Assembly: GCA_045605145.1 (NCBI GenBank)
Contig: JAZUPH010000050.1
Coordinates: 1-29,010, forward strand
Reading direction: 5' to 3'
Length of the DNA: 29,010 nucleotides
Source of the DNA: CAMNAO01 sp045605145
GTDB taxonomy: Bacteria > Bacillota > Clostridia > Oscillospirales > Oscillospiraceae
Shown: piece after piece, positions 1-6,179 of the stretch
How positions within the stretch are numbered: position 1 is the first letter of the stretch
Layout: each line of letters starts with the position of its first letter
The notes under the pieces: model-generated
The model's input: only the letters and a program-made list of their open reading frames with translations
What the model was told of the DNA's origin: nothing
Databases searched by the model: none
Position numbers and translations under genes: made by a program

Positions 1-617
1 ATTCTGTCGCCGGCATCGCCCAGACCGGGAACGATGTAGCAATGCTCATTAAGGATGGGATCCTTAGCCGCCAGATAGATGTCAACATCGGGATGGTCAC
101 CCCTGACCTTGTCGATGCCTTCCTGAACGCCCAGGATGCACATGAGCTTGATATGCTTACAGCCGTAGTCCTCTTTCAGGAAGGTGATGGCCGCAGATGC
201 ACTGCCGCCGGTGGCCAGCATGGGATCAAGAACGATAACGTCACGGTCAGCCACGTCGGAGGGCATCTTGCAGTAGTACTTGATCGGCTCATGAGTCTCG
301 GGGTCACGGTAAAGGCCGATGTGACCCACCTTGGCATTGGGCACAAGGTTCAGAATGCCGTCCACCATGCCCAGACCGGCACGGAGAATGGGCACGATGG
401 CCATCTTCTTGCCCGCCAGCTTGCGGACGGTGGCAGGGCCCATGGGAGTCTCGATTTCAACCTCTTCAGTGGGGAGGTCACGGGTGGCCTCATAGCACAT
501 GAGGGTGGCGATCTCGGATACCGCCTCACGGAACTCTTTGACGCCGGTGTCCTTGTCGCGGATTATGGACAGCTTGTGCTGGATAAGGGGATGCTGGAAT
601 AAATGCAGTTCGCCCAT
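1..617 (-). CDS. upp: Uracil phosphoribosyltransferase, 3' end cut by window edge
   Basis: Salvages uracil to UMP using PRPP in the cytoplasm. The visible 205 codons begin MGELHLFQHP and carry the PRPP-binding loop DPMLATGGSA at residues 131-140. Near the window edge comes the typical C-terminal PGLGDAGDR uracil-binding stretch, so only a few residues are missing. The ATG at 615-617 is preceded by GGAGGA (625-630) with a 7-base spacer, which fixes the start. It begins 19 bases after the tsaB stop and has no promoter of its own that I can see, so it is probably the third gene of a tsaE-tsaB-upp operon. Family assignment is firm; operon membership is inferred from spacing. Confidence 0.96.
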   Translation of the reverse strand, partial: MGELHLFQHPLIQHKLSIIRDKDTGVKEFREAVSEIATLMCYEATRDLPTEEVEIETPMGPATVRKLAGKKMAIVPILRAGLGMVDGILNLVPNAKVGHIGLYRDPETHEPIKYYCKMPSDVADRDVIVLDPMLATGGSASAAITFLKEDYGCKHIKLMCILGVQEGIDKVRGDHPDVDIYLAAKDPILNEHCYIVPGLGDAGDR

Positions 618-636
618 CTTTAAATCCTCCAAAAAA

Positions 637-1335
637 TTAAATGTTATTTAAGCGCTCAAGTCTTTCTCTCTCCGCCTGAGGCAGGCGCAGGTATTCGGGG
701 GTAAGGTCATCAGCGGGACCGGGCATGGTTCGCTCAGCCGCCATCGCAACGCCCCACGCGCTCTGAAGGCGCATGGCACGGGGTGCAAGGACTGCCGGGA
801 TGCCGGCGGCGGCAAAGGCTTTGATGCAAAGCTCCGCTCCGTCACCGACGAACATAAAAGGCCTATCATAAGTGCGCGCCTGTGCCATAAGCTCATCAAG
901 GCTTATCGCCCGGTCGTCACAAAGACGCACAGGCCCATCGGGCGCCCAGGTAAACAGGGCGTTATAGACCTGACTGCGGCGGGCATCCATCACGGGGCAG
1001 ATGAGCACGTCCTCCCTGCCCTCAAGATGCCATGCCATGGCCTCAAGTGTGGACACACCGCAAAGTGGCTTGTCCGCGCCCCAGGCAAGACCCTTTGCCG
1101 CGGCAACGCCGATGCGGATGCCGGTGAAAGAGCCGGGGCCTTTGGCCACAGCGAACATATCCACATCCGAAATAGAAAGCTCGGTATTCTTCAGCAGGGA
1201 CTCAGCCATTGCCATAAGGGTGCGGCTGTGGGTAAGGCCGGTGCACTGCCAGTACTGGGCGGCAAGGCGGCCATCCTCAACCAGAGCGACAGATGCGGCC
1301 TTTGCCGATGACTCCAGAGCAAGTATACGCATCAT
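637..1335 (-). CDS. tsaB: tRNA threonylcarbamoyladenosine biosynthesis protein TsaB
   Basis: A 232-residue ASKHA-fold protein that partners TsaD and TsaE in making t6A at position 37 of ANN-decoding tRNAs. The N-terminus MRILALESS and the signature GPGSFTGIRIG at residues 66-76 are characteristic of TsaB/YeaZ, and the length is normal. Its ATG overlaps the tsaE stop as ATGA (1332-1335), so the two are translationally coupled; an AGGAGG lies just upstream. A second ATG directly follows the first, so the start is uncertain by one codon. In many Firmicutes rimI and tsaD follow tsaB; here upp follows instead. Confidence 0.95.
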   Translation of the reverse strand: MMRILALESSAKAASVALVEDGRLAAQYWQCTGLTHSRTLMAMAESLLKNTELSISDVDMFAVAKGPGSFTGIRIGVAAAKGLAWGADKPLCGVSTLEAMAWHLEGREDVLICPVMDARRSQVYNALFTWAPDGPVRLCDDRAISLDELMAQARTYDRPFMFVGDGAELCIKAFAAAGIPAVLAPRAMRLQSAWGVAMAAERTMPGPADDLTPEYLRLPQAERERLERLNNI

Positions 1336-1763
1336 TCACTCCTCCTGTCAACAGGGAAATTGATTTCTATCCTGCGGCTGTTGTCGCCGGTCTTGGTGAA
1401 GCGGACGGTAATCGTCTCCGGAGGGAAGGCATCGGCCACATTCTCGCTCCACTCAACGGCGCAGACGCCGCCGCGGTTTACATAATCCTCCCACCCTATT
1501 TCAAACAGCTCATCAGAGCCGGACAGGCGGTACATATCAAAATGGAAAAGAGGCACCGGGCCGTCATACTCATTGACGATGGTGAAGGTGGGGCTGAACA
1601 CACGGGCATCAAGGCCCATCCCCTGTGCCATACCGCGGACAAAGGCGGTCTTGCCGGAGCCAAGGTCGCCGAACATGGCCACGATGTCGCCCGGCTGCAC
1701 CATTGCGCCAAGGCGGGCGCCGGCGGATTCGGTTTCGGTTGCGCTGTCAGTACAGATTATCAC
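1332..1763 (-). CDS. tsaE: tRNA threonylcarbamoyladenosine biosynthesis ATPase TsaE
   Basis: A 143-residue P-loop ATPase that drives turnover of the TsaB-TsaD complex in t6A synthesis. The Walker A motif GDLGSGKT is at residues 32-39, followed by the family's SPTFTIVNEY and FHFDMYRL segments, and WSEN further on. The start is a GTG at 1763, chosen because GGAGG lies 7 bases upstream and translation from it gives the expected N-terminus and family length. It is the first gene of the leftward tsaE-tsaB-upp unit and shares the 1764-1941 intergenic region with divergent rodA. Confidence 0.95.
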   Translation of the reverse strand: MIICTDSATETESAGARLGAMVQPGDIVAMFGDLGSGKTAFVRGMAQGMGLDARVFSPTFTIVNEYDGPVPLFHFDMYRLSGSDELFEIGWEDYVNRGGVCAVEWSENVADAFPPETITVRFTKTGDNSRRIEINFPVDRRSE

Positions 1764-1842
1764 GGTTTCGCCTCCGCGAAAAGAAAGTTTGATTTATGCG
1801 GCAATACACCGCAGACGGCTGGGTTTTCGCAAACCCTTTGCT

Positions 1843-1848
1843 ATTATA
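1843..1848 (-). promoter_or_regulatory. Extended -10 promoter of tsaE-tsaB-upp
   Basis: On the minus strand TATAAT is preceded by TGC, forming an extended -10. No good -35 hexamer is found at 16-18 bases. The site lies about 80 bases upstream of the tsaE GTG. The same GTGCTATAAT string recurs before fba, supporting its use in this genome. Confidence 0.6.
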
Positions 1849-1884
1849 GCACGCCGCGGCAAAATAAAAAAGCATAAATTTTTG

Positions 1885-1913
1885 TTTACTTGTCGGCTTA
1901 AGAATGTTATTAT
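1885..1913 (+). promoter_or_regulatory. Sigma-A-like promoter of rodA
   Basis: TTTACT (1885-1890) is followed by a 17-base spacer and TATTAT (1908-1913), with TG at 1905-1906 making an extended -10. The rodA GTG lies 28 bases downstream. Confidence 0.6.
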
Positions 1914-1941
1914 CTGCATAGACCTATTTAAGGAGTTTACT

Positions 1942-3096
1942 GTGAGCAAACTTAAACAGTTTTACAACGAATATCTGAAGCAGGCGGATATGTTCCTGCT
2001 GGCTATGTGCATTGTTGCCACGCTGTTCGGCATGCTGCTTATTTCCAGCACTGTCAAAGCCTCGGGCAATACCAAGCATTTGCTGATACAGGGCGCCTCA
2101 ATGCTCATCGGCATTGCTGCGTACTTCATCCTGACCATGATCGATGTGGATATTATCGCCGACCAGTGGTGGCCGATGTTTATACTCAGCGCAGGATTCA
2201 TTGCCTCACTTCTCGTTTTTGGTGAAGGCGGCGACGAAGTCGGCAACGACGCATGGATACGTTTCGCCGGCATCGGCATTCAGCCGGCAGAGGTGGTAAA
2301 AATCAGCTTCACTATAATGCTGGCAAGATTGATCGTCAATCTCAAGCGCCGCTTCGGTATCGGGCACATCGTGTCCCTCATAGCGCTGGTGGCCTTTTTC
2401 GGCACCTTCTTTGGCCTGATCGTCATAGTCTCTTCAGACCTTGGCTCCGCGCTGGTTTATGCGTTCATCTTTATAATCATGCTGTTCCTCGCCGGGCTGC
2501 AGATATACTGGTTTTTGATCGCCCTCGGCGCCGTGGCGGCGGTGCTGCCCTTTTTGTGGAACAATTTCCTTACCGAGAGATACCGCCAGCGCATACTGGT
2601 TCCCTATGTTCCCTCGGTCGACCCCACCGGGCGTGACCTTGCCTGGCAGATGAACCAGAGTAAGCGCGCTATTGCAAACGGCGGCATTACGGGTATGGGC
2701 TTATTTAACGGTACCGAAACACAGTCTGAAAGCGTACCCCAGCAGCATACCGACTTCATATTCAGTGTTGCCGGTGAAGAGCTGGGCATTCTGGGTGGCA
2801 TTCTGGTGGTGGCGATACTGGCAATCATCATCGCGCGTGTCATGTGGGTCGGTATCAAGTCCAACAGCAGCATCGGAATGCTGGTCTGCTGCGGCATGGC
2901 GGCTATGCTGGTGTTCCAGACCCTGGAAAACATCGGCATGTGCCTGGGCGTCACGCCGGTCATCGGTCTTACCCTCCCCTTCTTCAGCTACGGCGGCTCA
3001 TCAATTGTTACGATGTTTGCCGCGATGGGTATAGTCTCGGGCATCAAGACGCGGCCGCAAACCTCGCGATCTATGTTCCGAACGGCAGGAAAATAG
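1942..3096 (+). CDS. rodA: RodA/FtsW-type SEDS peptidoglycan glycosyltransferase
   Basis: A 384-residue polytopic membrane protein of the SEDS family, which polymerises lipid II glycan strands with a partner class B PBP. Hydrophobic segments run from about residue 18 to the end. Conserved SEDS blocks are visible: QQHTDFIFSVAGEELG in the large extracellular loop region and LPFFSYGGSS near the C-terminus. The QHTDFIF form fits RodA (elongation) better than FtsW (division), but the assignment within the family is inferred. The open frame continues far upstream, but that part overlaps tsaE antisense; the GTG at 1942 has AAGGAG at 1930-1935 and yields a normal-length protein. It is apparently monocistronic. 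Confidence 0.9.
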   Translation: MSKLKQFYNEYLKQADMFLLAMCIVATLFGMLLISSTVKASGNTKHLLIQGASMLIGIAAYFILTMIDVDIIADQWWPMFILSAGFIASLLVFGEGGDEVGNDAWIRFAGIGIQPAEVVKISFTIMLARLIVNLKRRFGIGHIVSLIALVAFFGTFFGLIVIVSSDLGSALVYAFIFIIMLFLAGLQIYWFLIALGAVAAVLPFLWNNFLTERYRQRILVPYVPSVDPTGRDLAWQMNQSKRAIANGGITGMGLFNGTETQSESVPQQHTDFIFSVAGEELGILGGILVVAILAIIIARVMWVGIKSNSSIGMLVCCGMAAMLVFQTLENIGMCLGVTPVIGLTLPFFSYGGSSIVTMFAAMGIVSGIKTRPQTSRSMFRTAGK

Positions 3097-3150
3097 CAGA
3101 TTTACATCAAAAAACCGCGGTGCAGATGCATCGCGTCAGCAAACAGTTAT

Positions 3151-3190
3151 CAGGCACATCAGATCAAACTGCTGTGCCTGTTCTTATATA
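3151..3190 (+). terminator. Possible terminator of rodA
   Basis: CAGGCACA (3151-3158) and TGTGCCTG (3173-3180) form a perfect 8-bp stem with a 14-base loop, followed by TTCTTATATA. The T-tract is weak. A second stem-loop without a T-tract, CGCGGTGCA/TGCATCGCG, lies at about 3116-3135. Confidence 0.45.
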
Positions 3191-3303
3191 GGCAGTTTTC
3201 GTGCATTAGTATGCAAGCAAACAGACCGATAGATTAGACTTTTTGAGGTTGAGTATGACTTGACGCGTGTATCGTTCGTTGCACTGTTTTGTGCTGCACG
3301 CCG

Positions 3304-3359
3304 AAGCCTCCCTCTGATGAGGGAGGTGGATTTTGCGCAGCAAAAGACGGAGGGAGAGA
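3304..3359 (+). repeat. Left hairpin-pair repeat (copy A)
   Basis: The outer hairpin has stem CCTCCCTC (3307-3314), loop TGAT and GAGGGAGG (3319-3326). The inner hairpin has stem TTTTGC (3331-3336), loop GCA and GCAAAA (3340-3345). The tail GGAGGGAGAGA (3349-3359) doubles as the Shine-Dalgarno of the DUF559 frame. It closely matches the reverse complement of the solo copy at 14200-14259. Confidence 0.85.
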
Positions 3360-3361
3360 AT

Positions 3362-3730
3362 ATGAAAGAATATAACAAAGCCAATATCCCTCTTGCAAAG
3401 GTATTAAGAAATAACATGACACCATAGGAACGAAAGCTGTGGTATGAGTTTCTGAGAGATTATCCACTGAGATTTCAAAGGCAGAAATCCATTGGAAATT
3501 ACATTGTGGATTTCTATTGCGCAAAGGCAGGATTGGTTGTCGAGCTTGACGGTGGAGGGCACTACACTGCACAGCAGGCAGATAAAGACAAGATCCGCAC
3601 AAAAGAATCGGAAGATATGAATTTGACCGTCCTTCGAATTTGCAATTTGGATATCGACAGTAACTTCAGCGGCGTATGCGAATATATAGATTTGGCTGTA
3701 AAACGTCTCTCCCTCAGTCAGCTTCGCTGA
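3362..3730 (+). pseudogene. DUF559 (PD-(D/E)XK-like) endonuclease gene with in-frame TAG
   Basis: Reading from the ATG at 3362 gives a 122-codon frame that matches the DUF559 family, related to Vsr and restriction-like nucleases. Visible features are the N-terminal LAKVLRNNMTP, then ERKLWYEFLRDYPLRFQRQ, IVDFYC with Asp50, VVELDGGGHY with Glu61, Asp63 and His67, and VLRICNLD. Codon 22 (3425-3427) is TAG where the family normally has Gln or Glu in MTP-x-ERKLW, so a single substitution from CAG or GAG would explain it. The only restart in frame is a GTG at 3506, which would lose the N-terminal third. I therefore call it a pseudogene, although everything after the stop is intact. The final residues (LSLSQLR) and the stop lie inside the right-hand repeat. 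No promoter is obvious. Confidence 0.8.
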
Positions 3731-3758
3731 CAGCTCCCTCATCAGAGGGAGCCTTAGG
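3706..3758 (-). repeat. Right hairpin-pair repeat (copy B), inverted relative to copy A
   Basis: On the plus strand: TCTCTCCCTCA tail, inner stem GTCAGC (3717-3722), loop TTC, GCTGAC (3726-3731), outer stem GCTCCCTC (3733-3740), loop ATCA, GAGGGAGC (3745-3752), then CTTAGG. Compared with copy A, the outermost outer-stem pair is swapped from C-G to G-C and the inner stem is wholly different yet still perfectly paired. Confidence 0.85.
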
Positions 3759-3771
3759 TACTGTACAAACA

Positions 3772-3805
3772 AAACCGACCTGTGTATTTGTACACGGGTC
3801 GGTTT
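3772..3805 (-). terminator. Terminator of the C69 peptidase-yitT unit
   Basis: AAACCGACC (3772-3780) pairs with GGTCGGTTT (3797-3805), and the inner TGTGTA/TACACG extends this to a nearly perfect 15-bp stem with a TTTG loop. On the minus strand it is followed by TTTTGTTTG. It lies about 50 bases after the yitT stop and 13 bases from the DUF559 element. Confidence 0.8.
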
Positions 3806-3851
3806 AACTGTTTTGTGACCACTACGCTATGTGCATCGCGGTTTTGCTGTA

Positions 3852-4718
3852 TCACTGTCTTGCGTAGCTGTTGAAGCGGCCGAAGATCTCGTGGGTGCCG
3901 GTGATGCACACAAAGGCATCCGGGTCCTCCTGCCGGATTATCTCTTTAAGGGGTGCCATCTCCATGCGGGTGACAACGCAGTAGAGTACCGCCTTTTCCC
4001 TCTGTGTCCAGCCACCCTTCGCCTGCATCACGGTGACGCCCCGATGAAGCTCAGCCATAATACGGCGGACGATCTCCTCCCGCCGCTCGGTGACGATCAT
4101 AAGGCAGCGGCCGCGGTTGACACCCTCAAGCACCTGGGAGAAAACAACGGAAAATACTACATGCTCCACAAGGGTGTACATTGCCAGCTCCAGCCCGAAA
4201 ACCACACCGGCAAGGGTGATTATCACCACATCAAGGGCAAGGTTCAGATATGCCGGCGAGGCATCCAACCGCTCACGCAGGACGATGGCCGCAATCTCTG
4301 TACCGCCGGCGGAACCGCCGCGCCGCACGATAAGTCCGCCGCCCAGCCCCTCCAGCAGGCCGCCGAAAAGGCAGGCCAGCATCGTGTCCCCGGTGTATTG
4401 GGGCAGGTGCTGGGGCAGCAGCTCAAGCAGCAAGCTCTGCAGCAGCACCACATACAGCGTATACACCGCAAAGCGCAGATTCATCCTGCGCCAGCCCCAA
4501 AGAAGCAGGGGCGCGTTGAAGGCGATAATAAGCGCGGACATAGGCAGGGGTGTAAAGCGGCTCACAAGGGCGGAGATGCCCCACACGCCGCCGGGCAAAA
4601 GGTCGTTGGCGCTGACAAAAATCGAGAAGCCGCACACGGCAACGGAAGCGGCGGCGGTAATAATAAGAACATCCGCCAGAGTGCGCTTAATGCTGTATCC
4701 GTCAGAAGACCGCTTCAT
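3852..4718 (-). CDS. YitT family membrane protein (DUF161 plus DUF2179)
   Basis: A 288-residue membrane protein of the YitT/YqfU family, whose transport role is not established. About five to six hydrophobic segments occupy the first 190 residues, including the family's NDLLPGG and RRGGSAGGTEI blocks. The soluble C-terminal DUF2179 domain runs from about residue 200 and contains MQAKGGWTQREKAVLYCVV and DPDAFVCIT. I chose the ATG at 4718, with GGTGAG 8 bases upstream; a GTG at 4730 and an ATG at 4724 are also in frame. The gene overlaps the end of the upstream peptidase by 17 bases, so the two are probably co-transcribed and coupled. Confidence 0.88.
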   Translation of the reverse strand: MKRSSDGYSIKRTLADVLIITAAASVAVCGFSIFVSANDLLPGGVWGISALVSRFTPLPMSALIIAFNAPLLLWGWRRMNLRFAVYTLYVVLLQSLLLELLPQHLPQYTGDTMLACLFGGLLEGLGGGLIVRRGGSAGGTEIAAIVLRERLDASPAYLNLALDVVIITLAGVVFGLELAMYTLVEHVVFSVVFSQVLEGVNRGRCLMIVTERREEIVRRIMAELHRGVTVMQAKGGWTQREKAVLYCVVTRMEMAPLKEIIRQEDPDAFVCITGTHEIFGRFNSYARQ

Positions 4719-5949
4719 ACTCATTCTCACCGGCCCGGACGGCGGCGTTCAGGCGTGCATCGGCGGCGCGCCAGAATTTTAGATAGGCCTTTGTGCCCTT
4801 ACGCGGTGTGCACAGCGCACCCCGCCAGCGGCCGTAGAACTCCTCTTCATCCCGATAGGCCTGCTCAGACAGCTCGTAAAGATGCTCATTATCCAAAGCC
4901 TCCGCCAGCCGCAGCCACTTGTTCTGCAGCTCTTTACGCTGGGCGTAGAAGTCGCGGGGCAGTTTTTTTCCGATCGCAAGGCGGTGGAATGCCTCACGGT
5001 TAAGCCAGTATTCCTCGGGATTGGTAAGCCCCGCCTCCTGCACGGGAAGAACGGCGGGATTGCCGAAGGCCCAGGGCTTATACAGGCTGATGCACGGTGC
5101 GCTGCAGCCGGTGAGCCAGATCCTGGGGCTCTCCCTCAGCTCGGCAACCATTGATGCCGTGGTGGCGTCCCCATTCAAGGGGCCTGCGTGCATACAGGGG
5201 CCAAAGGCCGTCATATTCTTCATGGGATTGACCCGCTTCGGCTTGTGGGTGGAAAGCGCCTGCATCATATCGGCAGGGCTTTCGGCGGTGCCTACGGCAT
5301 CAAGCATCACGCCGCGGCGGGATTCAGCAAAGACGAAGGCTGATTTCACCGGATTTGAATACTTCTTCTTAAAATCACAGCTGTTGCCGTCGTGGTATAC
5401 ATCTGCATCGGCGCGCAAGGTCAGCTCATTGGATATGGCCGCAGCATCCATCTTCTTATACGCCCAGAGCTTATTGTGGGTCTCAAGCACATAAAGCTCG
5501 TCCTTATCCATGACGATGAAGGAGTTGTCGTAGTACATCCGGCCGTCATAGCTGCAGTTGCCGCCCTGTCCGTAGCGCTCAAGGGCTTCAACAATGACAT
5601 CAACGGCCTCTTTAGCGGTGGCGCCCCGCTCAAGGCCCAGGCGCAGAAGGTCCATGCCCGTAAGTCCACTCTTGCCGTAGCGCCCCTTGGTGAACACGGC
5701 CTCATTTCCTATAGCGACGCCCAATTCGTTCACACCCATTTCGCCGCCCCACAGCCACACCGGGCGGGACAGCAGATGACCGTAAGTTTCCCGCACCTGT
5801 TCAATGCGGATATAGGTGGCATCGGTATACGCATCCGTGTGGACGGCGGGCGCATAATATTCACAGACCTGCGGCTCATTGACGCGGCGGTCGCTGTTCT
5901 TGGCAAACAGACCGCCCCATTCCAGCAGCTTTCCGGCAGTATCGCACAT
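4702..5949 (-). CDS. C69 family (secernin/dipeptidase-like) Ntn-hydrolase
   Basis: A 415-residue protein resembling peptidase family C69, whose members use an N-terminal Cys as nucleophile after Met removal or processing. Translation from the ATG at 5949 begins MCDTAG, putting Cys at position 2, and the AKNSDR block follows at residues 16-21. GNCSYDGRMYYDNSFIVMD, GPCMHAG and PCISLYKPW are further family-like blocks. The frame extends 12 codons upstream, but 5949 has GGGAGG just before it and places the Cys correctly. There is no signal peptide, so it is probably cytoplasmic. The substrate is unknown; dipeptidase activity is a family-level inference. Confidence 0.85.
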   Translation of the reverse strand: MCDTAGKLLEWGGLFAKNSDRRVNEPQVCEYYAPAVHTDAYTDATYIRIEQVRETYGHLLSRPVWLWGGEMGVNELGVAIGNEAVFTKGRYGKSGLTGMDLLRLGLERGATAKEAVDVIVEALERYGQGGNCSYDGRMYYDNSFIVMDKDELYVLETHNKLWAYKKMDAAAISNELTLRADADVYHDGNSCDFKKKYSNPVKSAFVFAESRRGVMLDAVGTAESPADMMQALSTHKPKRVNPMKNMTAFGPCMHAGPLNGDATTASMVAELRESPRIWLTGCSAPCISLYKPWAFGNPAVLPVQEAGLTNPEEYWLNREAFHRLAIGKKLPRDFYAQRKELQNKWLRLAEALDNEHLYELSEQAYRDEEEFYGRWRGALCTPRKGTKAYLKFWRAADARLNAAVRAGENEYEAVF

Positions 5950-5999
5950 TTTCCGTCCCTCCCCGAGCAGTATTGTGTATCGCATTCAAAGATATCAAT

Positions 6000-6005
6000 A
6001 TTATA
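6000..6005 (-). promoter_or_regulatory. Extended -10 promoter of the C69 peptidase-yitT unit
   Basis: On the minus strand TGT precedes TATAAT. The -35 region is poor (TGAAAA at 16 bases). Another TGC-TATAAT occurs upstream at 6125-6130, just past the P-ATPase terminator, and may be a second promoter. Confidence 0.55.
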
Positions 6006-6140
6006 ACACATAATATGACTTTTTTCACAGGCATTAGTTCCTATTTGTGCCGAAATATTGCATCGGTTTTTTCCTATGTTTTCCATTAAATTTGGCTTTT
6101 CGGCACAAACGAAGATATACGCCCATTATAGCACAAAACG

Positions 6141-6162
6141 GCGCCCGAACAATGTCGGGCGC
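6141..6162 (-). terminator. Terminator of the P-type ATPase gene
   Basis: GCGCCCGA and TCGGGCGC form an 8-bp GC-rich stem with a six-base loop, followed on the minus strand by CGTTTTG. It begins 17 bases after the ATPase stop codon. Confidence 0.75.
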
Positions 6163-6179
6163 TGTCGGTTTTTCAGTTA

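Larger units (their letters stand above)
3304..3758 (+). mobile_element. Putative small mobile element: DUF559 gene between inverted hairpin repeats
   Basis: A 455-base unit lies between rodA and the yitT terminator. Its ends (3304-3359 and 3706-3758) are inverted copies of one repeat. The interior encodes a DUF559-type nuclease, visibly AT-richer than its neighbours, with codons such as AAA, AGA, TTA and ATA. The left repeat supplies the ribosome binding site and the right repeat encodes the last residues and the stop codon, so gene and repeats look like one co-evolved unit. No target-site duplication was found, so mobility is inferred from structure and from solo copies of the repeat near 14.2 kb. 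Confidence 0.6.

Noticed and set aside
1573..1941. N-terminal extension of rodA in the same frame
   Set aside because: It lies antisense to tsaE and across the divergent promoters; the GTG at 1942 has a good ribosome binding site and gives the family length.
3362..3730. DUF559 gene considered intact with recoded TAG
   Set aside because: No sign of stop recoding: other genes in the window end normally and no suppressor context or pyrrolysine-type structure is visible.
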